Shown: in pieces, positions 53,147-61,632 of the stretch
How positions within the stretch are numbered: the first letter of the stretch is position 1
Layout of the letters: every line of letters starts with the position of its first letter
Origin: Candidatus Binataceae bacterium
GTDB lineage: Bacteria > Desulfobacterota > Binatia > Binatales > Binataceae
DNA length: 64,000 nucleotides
Assembly: GCA_035294265.1 (NCBI GenBank)
Contig: DATGLK010000104.1
Span: 1 to 64,000 of the forward strand
Direction of reading: 5' to 3'
Notes under the pieces: generated by a model
What the model saw: only the letters and a program-made list of their open reading frames with translations
Databases searched by the model: none
Told to the model about the DNA's origin: nothing
Program-made: the position numbers and the translations under genes

Positions 53147-54531
53147 GCGCGACCGTAGACGTGGATGTCATCTGTATTGGCGCGGGCGGCGGCGCATATC
53201 CGGCGGCGTTCCGGCTGGCGGGTGCGGGACGTAAGGTGGTGATGGTCGATCCAAAGGGAGTCATGAGCGGTAACTGTCTAGCGGAGGGTTGCGTGCCATC
53301 AAAGGCAGTGCGCGAGGCCGCGGCATTGTGGAATCGCGCGCAACGCTTCGCCCGCTTTGGAATTCAGCGGAAACCCGCAGTTGACTATGGCGAGGTAGTC
53401 GCTCATAAGGACGCCGTTCAGCGGCTCCGCTACGCCCAGCATGAGGAGGAGTTAAAAGCGCTCGGCGGCAGGCTGGAGTTGGTCAAAGGGGTAGCCCGCT
53501 TCCTTGATCTACGAAGGCTGAAGGTCGAGGGGCCAAACATCGATCGCGAGTACCGCGCGCAGCAGATTATCATTGCCAGCGGCGCCGATGTTGCGCTTCC
53601 TCCGATTCCCGGCGCCAAGGATTGTCTGACCAGCCGGAGCATCTTCAAGCTCAATCCAAGCGTTCGCTCGCTACCTGACACGTTGTTGGTGGTGGGCGGC
53701 GGTTATGTTGGCCTGGAAACGGCGAGCTTTTTCAGATCCTTTGGGTCCCGCGTTCACGTCCTTGAGATGACCGATCAGCTTTTACCCGGTTTCGATCCGC
53801 GGATGGTTGGAGAACTCGAGCGGCTACTAGATCCTGAAATTACGATCACGCTTAAAGCCAAAGTCGAGGCCGTCGAGCGGACGGCGCGCGGTTTCAAAAT
53901 TTGGTATCGGCACGACGGGCGCCAGAAATCCGCGGAAAGTGAACAGGTCTTGCTGGCGGTTGGAAGAACCCCGGTCATCCCCGAGGGTTGCGAGCGCGTC
54001 GGGCTTGAACTGGAGGGCGGCGCGATCAAGGCGGACGAGGCTGAGCGAACCAACCTTCCGGGGATATATGCCTGTGGCGACGTTAACAACCAGTCGCCAC
54101 TGTTTCACGCCGCGGTGCGTCAATCCCTGGTCGCCGCAGCAAACATCTTGGCGGGCAGGGCAGTAGACCATTTCGATCGCGGGTCGGTACCTTTTACGGT
54201 CTTCACGCTCCCCGCGGCCGCCTTCGTGGGAATCGTGCCAGCAAGCGCATCGCCGTTGGGGGTGAAGCTGATCGAAGCGGCGGCGTCGCTAAGTGAGGAC
54301 TCACGCGCACAGATTCTCGACGAAACGGGCGGCGAAGTCCGCCTCTTTTTCAGCCCAGGGAACCTGCGGCTGATAGGAGCCTGGGTGGTCGGATTGGATG
54401 CCGAAAACTTGATCAGTGAAATCGGGCTCGCGGTCGCCCGCGGCTTGACCGCGCGCGACTTGGCTGAGTTCCCCGGTCAACATCCGATGGCGAGCGAAAG
54501 CATCGCCAAGGCTGCTCGTTCGGTGCTCTGA
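53143..54531 (+). CDS. dihydrolipoamide dehydrogenase-like pyridine nucleotide-disulphide oxidoreductase
   Basis: 462 residues. FAD motif VICIGAGGGAYPAAFRLAGAG, the disulphide redox centre GNCLAEGCVPSKA (about 46-58), the NAD motif LVVGGGYVGLETASFFRSFG and the second FAD motif GIYACGDVNNQ are all visible. The C-terminal His-Glu dyad is in GQHPMASES. It could be a dihydrolipoamide dehydrogenase or a MerA/Sth-like relative; no 2-oxo-acid dehydrogenase genes lie next to it, so its partner is unknown. The loop CL-AEG-CVPSKA matches active enzymes. Confidence 0.83.
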   Translation: MSATVDVDVICIGAGGGAYPAAFRLAGAGRKVVMVDPKGVMSGNCLAEGCVPSKAVREAAALWNRAQRFARFGIQRKPAVDYGEVVAHKDAVQRLRYAQHEEELKALGGRLELVKGVARFLDLRRLKVEGPNIDREYRAQQIIIASGADVALPPIPGAKDCLTSRSIFKLNPSVRSLPDTLLVVGGGYVGLETASFFRSFGSRVHVLEMTDQLLPGFDPRMVGELERLLDPEITITLKAKVEAVERTARGFKIWYRHDGRQKSAESEQVLLAVGRTPVIPEGCERVGLELEGGAIKADEAERTNLPGIYACGDVNNQSPLFHAAVRQSLVAAANILAGRAVDHFDRGSVPFTVFTLPAAAFVGIVPASASPLGVKLIEAAASLSEDSRAQILDETGGEVRLFFSPGNLRLIGAWVVGLDAENLISEIGLAVARGLTARDLAEFPGQHPMASESIAKAARSVL

Positions 54532-54782
54532 CTGAAATCCCCCGCCTACCTACCCGAGCGTGCAGCGCGGCTCGACCCAATTCGCGGTGGGCGCTACGAC
54601 AACTTTAGCAGTTTCCACCGGAGGGAAAGGTTTCGTCCTGCTGCCCTGCGCCAGCTGGTAAGCACCTCGCCCGACGCCCTGGACAGACAACGCCAACTGG
54701 CAGCGGCTGCCAGCGAACTTGTACACAACTTCGCGGGTAGGAAAGGCCTTGCTCTCCGCCTGACCAGCTGGGCTTAAAAGCC

Positions 54783-56048
54783 CTACCATTGGACTGACAA
54801 GCCGGGCGGCGGATTGAGCGGATCCATGGCGCGCCAATCTACCGACTTATCGTAGCGCACGGCGGCCGCACGCACGCTGCCATAATCAATCGCGCGGTCC
54901 ATGAAGCTCGGCTGTTTGCCTTGGCGAAAATCGCGCGCGGCCTGCAGGAGAGCCCGCCGGACGGTAAGAATAATGGTGTCGCTACGTCCCAAAAACTCAC
55001 GGCTGCGGTCCATGATCGGACCCATCGCCTCCTCGATCGCAAAGTCTTCGTAGATGAAATTCTTGGTGATGCCGGTGAAGTGCCCCTCCTTCATCGCCTT
55101 GCGATCCTGATTCCACATGTTTTCGGGACCGCCCATATCGGTGCAGAAGTTGTCGAGGTTGGCCCCTGACGCACGTTGGGTTTGCGAATGGGGAACATGG
55201 TCAAAGCTGGCCAGCGGCTGATGAGGATCATACCAGAACAGCCATTGAGCGTTCCATTCGTCGTCGATCGGGACTGCGCACATCATGAAGTTGGGCTGCG
55301 GGGGATCGTTGGGAATAAAGGAAAAGTAGGGAAATACCACTTCGCGGATGCGCGCGTAATAAGTGCCATCGCCCAGGTCGCGAATTGCCCCCTCGCGGAA
55401 GCCGTAGGGCTTTTTCAAAGTCTCGAAGACGGGGCTGGTCAGGGTCGCCAGCCGCATCGTGGTTCCGATCTGCTTGAGCCAGGACTGATGCAGGATGCCC
55501 AGATGGGCGGAGTCCAAAACCTGCTCGAAGGCCTGAAACCAGTTGCAGTGAACGACCGCGCGCATCGGCACGCAATGGCTGGCGGGGAGCTTGGCGAACT
55601 CGAAGTTGTAGAACTGCGGGGGCTGCTCGCTGCGCCCCAGATAGACCCACACCGCGCCTGCGGCCTCACGTACCGGGTAATGGCGCACCCGCACCTTGGC
55701 GGCAAACTCGGCGCGTCGCTCGGGCGGCTCGGAGGGCACTTCGACCACTTTACCCGAGACGTCGATCTTCCAGCCGTGAAAGATGCAGGTAAGCGCATTG
55801 TCTTCGTTGCGGGCCAGGGCCAGCGAGGTGCAACGATGAGGGCAACCTTCGTCGAAGAAGCCTACCCGTCCGTCACTTGCGCGGAAAGCCACGAAATTCT
55901 CGCCAAACAGGCGTACCCGTACCGGAGCACCGTCGGCCTCCAAGGCCTGGGAGCGCACAGCGACGGTCCAAAATTCGCGCAGCAGGTCGCCCATCGGGGC
56001 GCCCGGCCCAACCCGGCACAATAGCTCGTTGTCTTCCCGGCTCAACAT
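54783..56048 (-). CDS. RHO-N: Rieske non-haem iron oxygenase, outlying copy
   Basis: 421 residues, monocistronic, 12 kb from the array; GAGGGTAAAGCG before ATG. Its constant block is identical at residues 59-128 to the consensus of the thirteen array copies, and its DNA shares silent sites with RHO-B. Helix FEQVLDSAHLGILH (Gln instead of Ala/Gly) and WNQDR are intact. The catalytic domain carries a long polar loop (SFDHVPHSQTQRASGANL) and ends PPPGLSVQW, unlike all others. It probably was copied from the array, or once formed part of it. Confidence 0.92.
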   Translation of the reverse strand: MLSREDNELLCRVGPGAPMGDLLREFWTVAVRSQALEADGAPVRVRLFGENFVAFRASDGRVGFFDEGCPHRCTSLALARNEDNALTCIFHGWKIDVSGKVVEVPSEPPERRAEFAAKVRVRHYPVREAAGAVWVYLGRSEQPPQFYNFEFAKLPASHCVPMRAVVHCNWFQAFEQVLDSAHLGILHQSWLKQIGTTMRLATLTSPVFETLKKPYGFREGAIRDLGDGTYYARIREVVFPYFSFIPNDPPQPNFMMCAVPIDDEWNAQWLFWYDPHQPLASFDHVPHSQTQRASGANLDNFCTDMGGPENMWNQDRKAMKEGHFTGITKNFIYEDFAIEEAMGPIMDRSREFLGRSDTIILTVRRALLQAARDFRQGKQPSFMDRAIDYGSVRAAAVRYDKSVDWRAMDPLNPPPGLSVQW

Positions 56049-56375
56049 CGCTTTACCCTCACTAATGGCGCAGTCCGCTTAGGTATAGCCGAGATTTGTT
56101 TGCGTCGTAAAGTATTTCTTCGCCGTTCACTCAGGCGTGAGGCAACGAGCCCGCGGTCAACCCACCGGCGATCGCCGAACGATTAAGCGGCTTGCACCCG
56201 CGAACGCTTCGCCGTCGGTCGCGGCGGAAATCGATCTTCTGCGCTAGATGCCACGATGAACCTCGAGCGGAGCCAAGGCCGGCCACCCACTCCAACTCGT
56301 GTGTTATCGCGACCTCGGTTACCCAATCGCACCGGGGGAAAACAGGGGCCGGCCGACTTGAAATCGGCCCCTGTT
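56049..56375. other. 327-bp gap with a terminator
   Basis: This stretch lies between RHO-N and the BamE-like gene. No ORF with support was found. The 3' end holds the terminator at 56342-56374. Confidence 0.4.
56342..56374 (-). terminator. rho-independent terminator
   Basis: A 10-bp stem ACAGGGGCCG/CGGCCCCTGT with a 13-base loop lies just beyond the stop of the BamE-like gene; T-runs lie on both sides. The core CAGGGGC/GCCCCTG matches the hairpin at 21440-21479. Confidence 0.8.
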
Positions 56376-56726
56376 TTACTGCACGTTGACTGCTTTGCTG
56401 ATCACCCCATCGGGACCAGTTTCGAACACCATGTGGCGTTCGTTCTTCTTGGCATAGATGTACATCGCACCGCCGGTCTCGATGATTGGCACCATTTGCG
56501 TAGGCTGCCCCAGAGCCTTTACTGCCTGGCCAATGTTCTTGCCCATCCAGAATTTGGCGTTCTGTTGCTTGGCGCTGGCCGCCGCCAACGGCGTGACCAG
56601 GCAGCCAAGCACGCCGGCGATCAAGATGGCGGCGCGCAGTCCGCGAAAGATCGAGGCTTTGGCACCTCGGCGCCCGCGGTCAGCAGAGGACGGCACGATT
56701 GCGCCCTGAATTGGTGGATATGACAT
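56376..56726 (-). CDS. BamE/SmpA-like small exported protein, paralog 2
   Basis: 116 residues. The N-terminus has an Arg-rich segment and a hydrophobic helix ending near TPLAAASAK. The mature half contains GKNIGQAVKALGQPTQMVP and GGAMYIYAKKN..HMVFETG. This is a tandem copy of its upstream neighbour (GMKMKDVIAKLGQPTSVQP, NLMIYAHEGEPHYVFETG). The 'G-x-v-x-LG-x-P' pattern is like the BamE/OmlA repeat that occurs in envelope-assembly lipoproteins. Its ATG follows the neighbour's stop directly (TAGATG). Confidence 0.6.
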   Translation of the reverse strand: MSYPPIQGAIVPSSADRGRRGAKASIFRGLRAAILIAGVLGCLVTPLAAASAKQQNAKFWMGKNIGQAVKALGQPTQMVPIIETGGAMYIYAKKNERHMVFETGPDGVISKAVNVQ

Positions 56727-57089
56727 CTAGTCGCCTCCCGTCGCGCTCACGACGTCGCCCCGCGAGCCGGTTTCGAACACGTAATGGGGTTCACCCTCGT
56801 GGGCATAGATCATGAGGTTACCAGTGGTTTCCTGCAGCGGTTGTACGCTGGTAGGCTGGCCCAGCTTGGCGATCACGTCTTTCATCTTCATTCCTATGAA
56901 AGCCGACGGCGCTATAACCCCGCCCTGCGGCGGCGCGGTGGGCTGGCCTAGCGGCGTCCAGGGCACGAGGGTGCCGCAGCCGGCCAGGCTCGCGCCAAGT
57001 ATCACGCCCAGCGTCGCCCTTCCTAGGCCGAGCCGCTTGCTTAAGCGACTCGACGCGGATTGTACATGCGACAAATTGTGGTTACCCAT
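56727..57089 (-). CDS. BamE/SmpA-like lipoprotein, paralog 1
   Basis: 120 residues. The signal sequence ends with the lipobox LAGC (Cys near 38), so it is probably an outer-membrane lipoprotein. A Pro/Gly linker follows, then the shared domain GMKMKDVIAKLGQPTSVQ with YAHEGEPHYVFETG. It ends 1 base before the start of its tandem paralog and begins 12 bases after the porin stop, so the three form one operon: porin, lipoprotein, exported paralog. Confidence 0.65.
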   Translation of the reverse strand: MGNHNLSHVQSASSRLSKRLGLGRATLGVILGASLAGCGTLVPWTPLGQPTAPPQGGVIAPSAFIGMKMKDVIAKLGQPTSVQPLQETTGNLMIYAHEGEPHYVFETGSRGDVVSATGGD

Positions 57090-57100
57090 TGCCGATTACC

Positions 57101-58801
57101 TTAGAACACATACTCGACGTTAAGCATGAAGACGTGGGTATCTCGCGTCACCACGTTGGGAATCGACCCGCTGGTAAAACCGGTTGGCGGGGTAAACCCG
57201 AACGACTTGGCGTAGCTGACAGGGAAGTTGTACTGATTATGGAAAAACAGCGTGTTTTGGGTATCTATCGCGAAGCGCAGGTACTCATTCCACTGATAAG
57301 CTGCACCTAAGATAACGCGGTAGAAGTCGAACGGATTGGTGTTTACACTAGTGTTTGGATTCCATTGTTCAAGCCAGCCGAACAAAGTCACCCGGCTATT
57401 GGGGATATGGTAATGGCCGAAGAAATTGAAACCTTGCTGATATGAGCGTCCGTTATTGAGTAGCGCATTGGCCAGGTTGGAATAGGCTGCATAATTGAGG
57501 GCCAGCGGTGCCGGCAGGTTAGGAGTAAGTCCGAATACGGCCGCCGGGCCAGAGGCCGAGAACATGTTGCCAGGGCTCCAGGCATTGCGGCCCCAATCAT
57601 ATTCGAAGGCAATGCCCCAGGTTTCCGCTGTATAATGAACAATCTCCGCAAAGCGCTCGATTTCGGCGTTGGGACCCTTAAGGGCAGTCGGCAAATCGGC
57701 GGCATCTGGCGTAGTGTTGCCATAACCGAAATCGTAAAAGCTGGTGAAACCCAGACCGTCAAAGCGCCATTTGGCACCGAAAGGATAGATCGACAGCCGT
57801 GCCATCACGTCTTTGGTATCCGTGGCTTCAATAGCGTGAAAACTGGCGTTGTCGAAGACCCCGACATTGTAATCGGCATATTGCAGGTGCTCTGGTCCAA
57901 ACGTAATCGGCCCCTGCACGCTGATACCGGGGAAGGTCGATGACAGACTCATGTTCCAGGTCGTTAGATTGACGAATCGGTAGCCGTAAAGATCTTCTTC
58001 CCATGCCGTGATTGGCTGAGGTTGGACTCCAACAATGATCTTGTCGTTTTTGATGCTGTCCATGCCGAGGTTCAAAAACGGGGTATTCCACTGCACGTAG
58101 CCGTATTTAATCCGATAGCCCAGGTTGCCGACATTGGCGTTGGGCATCGCCGAGCTGCGTCCGTAGGCCTGGGCCGAAGTATTGCCGATCATGGTATAGA
58201 TGTTGGGCGTAAGCCGCAGCGTCCAGTCCTTGGTGGGATAGAAAAACAGGTTGATATAACCCCGATGCATGAAAAAGGAGTTGAACCCGTTATTGCCGGG
58301 CCCAGGCCAGTTTTCCTGGGTCAAATACTGCGGGCCCCATCCGGTGTGAGTAAAATATTGGTAGGCAAACCAGAATTGGCCACCAATAGATACCTTGTTC
58401 TGGAAACTGTCGACGTAGTTTTGCCAGGCCGGCCGCATCGTATTGACCTGATGAACCACCGCGTCGGTTTGCACCTGCTGCTGCGTTACCTGCTGGGTCA
58501 GCTTGGTGGTCGCTACTTGCTGCTTCTGGATCTGATTTTCCAGCGAATGCTGAACCGGGGCGGCTATCACGCCCAGATTCAGCGGCACGCGGCCCGGCCC
58601 CGGACGGGTGAAAACCTGACTGGTCCGGGGGTCGGTCCATAAGGTCAAGCTGCCGGTGCTTCCCGCCGCTGCCGAGGAGGCCGCGATCTGGGCAAAGAGC
58701 GGGCGGGGTTGAACCAATAGGGCTAGTGCCAGGATCCAGATGACCGGCAAGAGCTCGATCAGTTTGAAGCTCAAATCGCTTTTTGGTCTAGTCGGTATCA
58801 T
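57101..58801 (-). CDS. outer-membrane beta-barrel porin-like protein
   Basis: 566 residues from ATG 58801 (AAAGGG upstream). A signal peptide with a long hydrophobic run ends near PLFAQ. A coiled segment follows (SLENQIQKQQVATTKLTQQV, Gln-rich, about 85-115), then a barrel of alternating aromatic strands (GGQFWFAYQYFTHTG, YINLFFYPTKDW, YGYVQWNTPFL, WNEYLRFAIDTQNTLF). It ends in Phe (VEYVF), the outer-membrane insertion signal. It is probably a channel for hydrophobic or aromatic solutes; the specificity is unknown. Confidence 0.75.
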   Translation of the reverse strand: MIPTRPKSDLSFKLIELLPVIWILALALLVQPRPLFAQIAASSAAAGSTGSLTLWTDPRTSQVFTRPGPGRVPLNLGVIAAPVQHSLENQIQKQQVATTKLTQQVTQQQVQTDAVVHQVNTMRPAWQNYVDSFQNKVSIGGQFWFAYQYFTHTGWGPQYLTQENWPGPGNNGFNSFFMHRGYINLFFYPTKDWTLRLTPNIYTMIGNTSAQAYGRSSAMPNANVGNLGYRIKYGYVQWNTPFLNLGMDSIKNDKIIVGVQPQPITAWEEDLYGYRFVNLTTWNMSLSSTFPGISVQGPITFGPEHLQYADYNVGVFDNASFHAIEATDTKDVMARLSIYPFGAKWRFDGLGFTSFYDFGYGNTTPDAADLPTALKGPNAEIERFAEIVHYTAETWGIAFEYDWGRNAWSPGNMFSASGPAAVFGLTPNLPAPLALNYAAYSNLANALLNNGRSYQQGFNFFGHYHIPNSRVTLFGWLEQWNPNTSVNTNPFDFYRVILGAAYQWNEYLRFAIDTQNTLFFHNQYNFPVSYAKSFGFTPPTGFTSGSIPNVVTRDTHVFMLNVEYVF

Positions 58802-58862
58802 ATGTTGCCCTTTGAGTCCCGCCGGCGGGGCGGGCACACGCTGCCTTCTCTCCTAGATTGAC

Positions 58863-59129
58863 TTATTGTTTATGGGCGGCTTGCGCGGCTTCCCGGAGCT
58901 GCTGGAGCTGGTAAGCGGTGTAAACTTTCCCCTTGCAGGCGTAGAGCATCGGGGTCGAGACCGTGACGATGGCGCAGTTGGTCACGTCGGGAGGGGGATC
59001 GGCTTTGGCCGCTTGGGATGGCGGATCGGATTTTAATGACGGCCCTTGCGCCGCCGCGCCGGTAGCACAGGCCACGCCAATAAAAAGCAGCCCCACCGGA
59101 AGCAGTATCGCCAAATGCGGGTTTTTCAT
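58863..59129 (-). CDS. small hypothetical exported protein
   Basis: 88 residues; GGAGGT seven bases before ATG 59129. A signal peptide (NPHLAILLPVGLLFIGVACA) ends near ATGAAAQG. The mature part has one pair of cysteines (NCAIVTV and MLYACKGK), which could form a disulphide in the periplasm, and a C-terminal helix (YQLQQLREAAQAAHK). It lies about 60 bases upstream of the porin and is probably the first gene of that operon. The family is unknown. Confidence 0.55.
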   Translation of the reverse strand: MKNPHLAILLPVGLLFIGVACATGAAAQGPSLKSDPPSQAAKADPPPDVTNCAIVTVSTPMLYACKGKVYTAYQLQQLREAAQAAHKQ

Positions 59130-59616
59130 CTTTCATACCTCCAGTTCGGTTCGGTTGCCGCGAAAGCTCGGGTTGTCTGCGCTACAGCGCGCCGACCGCC
59201 GGCGAACTTGCCAGGATTTATAGCCACGGGATGTTACAAGCCGATGAAGTAAGTTTTGCCACCCAATGAATTGAGCGGCCTTTGCAGGGCAGGAAGTCAA
59301 AATCCGCGAAGCTAGGGGAAGACACTCAAGCGCGAGCACCCGGGGTTCCGGACTTGGGGGGCGAGAATAGGGCCGCGGAAGGGGATGGCGCCCTTTTCAG
59401 CCCTGAGGTCCCCTGTGACACGAACCACAATGATGCTTGCCAGACGCGCTCTCGGGACTCAGCCGAAGAGGCAACGGCTTTTCGTCATTCGTGCTTCAGT
59501 CAGAGAACTCGCGAGCACCACTAGCGTGGTTAGCGCTGGGTTTATACAAATTCGGTATGCAGGGATCGTCGCAAATTGAGTTAGGCGACCGACGCCATCA
59601 CTCGCAACTCAACATA
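59130..59616. other. 487-bp gap between the porin operon and the Memo-type gene
   Basis: Only short unconvincing ORFs are present on either strand. No tRNA, repeat or mobile element was seen. Confidence 0.4.
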
Positions 59617-60852
59617 CTAGTCGATCGCCAACGCGGCGTAGGAAACCGCCGATTCAGTGGGCGGCTCCAGAGCAACGTCGTAGGCTAGCAGACGGCCGCG
59701 CCGGCCGCGCAGCAGTTCAAGCTGGGTGTAAATGGGGGATAGACCACAGATCCTGCGCCGGTCGCCGTCGCATAGAATATCGCGAAAGAAAGCCGCGCCG
59801 TCACCCTGTTCGATAGTCTCAATCAGGCGCCGATCTTCTTCGCGCAGCCATGCGATCATGTCGTCATCAGCCGCCTGCGCGTCGCCGAACTTTTTGCCCA
59901 CATGCGCGAAATCCACTCCGGCAATAATGCAGACCCGCCGGCCGTCGGCGGCCAATTCTTCGCCCAGCGCGTCGAGAAAAGCGCCAACCCTGGGATCGGC
60001 GTTCGGCATTCGACGGTCCCGTACAAGTTCATGGAAGGAGCTCACCAGGATAGGCACGATCTGGTAGTCCTCCAAGCCCAACGTGAGGGCAAGAAAGAGG
60101 GTCTGAAATTCGATCGAATGCTCGTTGCGATGAAGCAGCTCGTCGGCGAAGAGATCGCCCGCGCGATAGCGCCCGGCCAGCCGCGCCAAAAAAGCTCGAT
60201 CGGTGGTGAGATTACCCAGCGGGGTGGCATAGTCTTTGGTGGTGGCCGTGAACAGCTCCGGGCCGCTGCCGTAGTGGGAAGTGCCCAGGATAATCACCAG
60301 TTGAGGTGGTTGGCGCACCATCATCTGATGATAAGCGCGGGCGTAGGCCGACCTGCCGCGGCGCGGATCGATGTGCGGCGCGATCAGCCCGGCCAGATTG
60401 GGTAAACTGGGCTTACTCGCGATTTCGGCCCAACCCGGACCTTGTGGCGGTTCGAAAAAGCTCATCAGCTCCTTGCGCAACTCGCTCGGCTGGGCCGGGT
60501 AGCAAAGCCCGGCATGAGCGGCAGGTCGCTGGGCCAGCCCGGCAAATTCCTGACCAACCGCACGCCGACGACGGGCGAAGCGTGAATTGTCGAGAAAAAA
60601 ACCCTGGTCAAGAGTCTCGATAAAGGCGTCGAGTTGCGCGGGCGGCAGAGCATACCCGAATTGGTGCGCAAAGGCTTGGCCGATCTCACCGGCGGAGCGC
60701 GTTCCATCCATCAGACTGAGCAGGAAGTAGGCGGCCGCACCCATCGCCAATGGTTGCGGAGCCAGACCCAGGGGATCGCGTAGGCAAATCAGCCGTTGCC
60801 CCTCATGCTCGATTGGGAAGGCCTCCACCGCGCGAATTCGTGGCTTGTCCAT
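59617..60852 (-). CDS. Memo-family protein (AmmeMemoRadiSam system protein B type)
   Basis: 411 residues. Residues 1-100 form a PqqD-like or winged-helix region (DPLGLAPQPLAMGAAAYFLL, GEIGQAFAHQFG, IETLDQGFFLDNSRFARR). The Memo domain then has GLIAPHIDPRRG, IILGTSHYGSG, HRNEHSIEFQ and IAGVDFAHVGKKF, containing the three His/Cys-site neighbours of the family. Memo proteins resemble extradiol dioxygenases and may bind metal; the bacterial system is of unknown function. The AMMECR1 and radical-SAM partners are not nearby. Confidence 0.8.
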   Translation of the reverse strand: MDKPRIRAVEAFPIEHEGQRLICLRDPLGLAPQPLAMGAAAYFLLSLMDGTRSAGEIGQAFAHQFGYALPPAQLDAFIETLDQGFFLDNSRFARRRRAVGQEFAGLAQRPAAHAGLCYPAQPSELRKELMSFFEPPQGPGWAEIASKPSLPNLAGLIAPHIDPRRGRSAYARAYHQMMVRQPPQLVIILGTSHYGSGPELFTATTKDYATPLGNLTTDRAFLARLAGRYRAGDLFADELLHRNEHSIEFQTLFLALTLGLEDYQIVPILVSSFHELVRDRRMPNADPRVGAFLDALGEELAADGRRVCIIAGVDFAHVGKKFGDAQAADDDMIAWLREEDRRLIETIEQGDGAAFFRDILCDGDRRRICGLSPIYTQLELLRGRRGRLLAYDVALEPPTESAVSYAALAID

Positions 60853-60887
60853 TGATCGGCGGACTCCGTATAGACAGGTTAAGAGCT

Positions 60888-61292
60888 GTGGCAGCCACGA
60901 GCAAGAAAGCTGGCCGACCTCGGCGCCCGCGCTTCAGAATCGCGGCGAGCGCGGAGCTGCCGCCGGGCGCGTCGCGGAAGTTCCTTTTGACGATCGCCGG
61001 GATCGAAGAGGAATGCTTCCTGATCAACCTAGGGGGCGAATTTTACGCTTACGTCAATCGATGCCGACACGTACCGCTGCCGTTGGATTGGGTGGATAAC
61101 CAGTTTTTTACCCCAGATCGTCGCTATCTGATCTGCCAAACCCACGGTGCGCTTTACTTGCCGGCCTCGGGCCTGTGCGTAAGTGGGCCCGGGGACACGT
61201 GTGGAAAGACGTTATTTCGCATTCCTTTGGAGACGGAGGCCGGACAGATTTACGCATGCCCGCCGGCGGGCGCGCCGGAGCCGGGAATTTAA
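60888..61292 (+). CDS. small Rieske [2Fe-2S] domain protein
   Basis: 134 residues from GTG 60888; the start is uncertain. A short basic N-terminus is followed by the Rieske fold: CRHVPLPLDWVDNQF (Cys-x-His), ...YLICQTHGALYLPASGLC (Cys-x2-His). No catalytic domain is present, so it is a Rieske ferredoxin-like electron carrier. It is transcribed divergently from the Memo gene with a 35-base gap. It could serve the oxygenases in the window, although the nearest (RHO-N) is 5 kb away; this is an inference. Confidence 0.72.
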   Translation: MAATSKKAGRPRRPRFRIAASAELPPGASRKFLLTIAGIEEECFLINLGGEFYAYVNRCRHVPLPLDWVDNQFFTPDRRYLICQTHGALYLPASGLCVSGPGDTCGKTLFRIPLETEAGQIYACPPAGAPEPGI

Positions 61293-61317
61293 GCCCGCTC
61301 AGCAGGCACGATCAGGG

Positions 61318-61563
61318 CTATTCGTATTCATCGCCGAAATGGGCCCGTACGATGCGGGACTTGAGATATTCCAGCGTGCCAAGATCTTCGACAATATCCC
61401 CGCCAGTGTCATAAAAGAACAGCTCGCCGTTTTTGGTTCGGCCAACCGCGATAATCCATTCCAGATCATCACGATCTTCGAGCAGGTAGTTGATGGTTTG
61501 GGCGACCCCACGGCCCGGTATGATGGTTACTTTTGGGCGGGGAGATTTTTCTTGCTTGGCCAT
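61318..61563 (-). CDS. conserved-looking small hypothetical protein
   Basis: 81 residues (MAKQEKSPRPKVTIIPGRGV), mixed alpha/beta and acidic at the C-terminus. It has INYLLEDRDDLEWIIAVGRT, then ELFFYDTGGDIVEDLGTLEY. No signal peptide or known motif is seen. I cannot assign a family. It lies between the small Rieske gene and the methyltransferase gene, on the strand of the latter, with a 69-base gap. Confidence 0.6.
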   Translation of the reverse strand: MAKQEKSPRPKVTIIPGRGVAQTINYLLEDRDDLEWIIAVGRTKNGELFFYDTGGDIVEDLGTLEYLKSRIVRAHFGDEYE

Positions 61564-61632
61564 CTGTTAGCCTTAATTTGCGGCGGCCAGGTGTCCCAGG
61601 AACTCTGGTTCAGAGTATGAGCCGCTCTGGAG

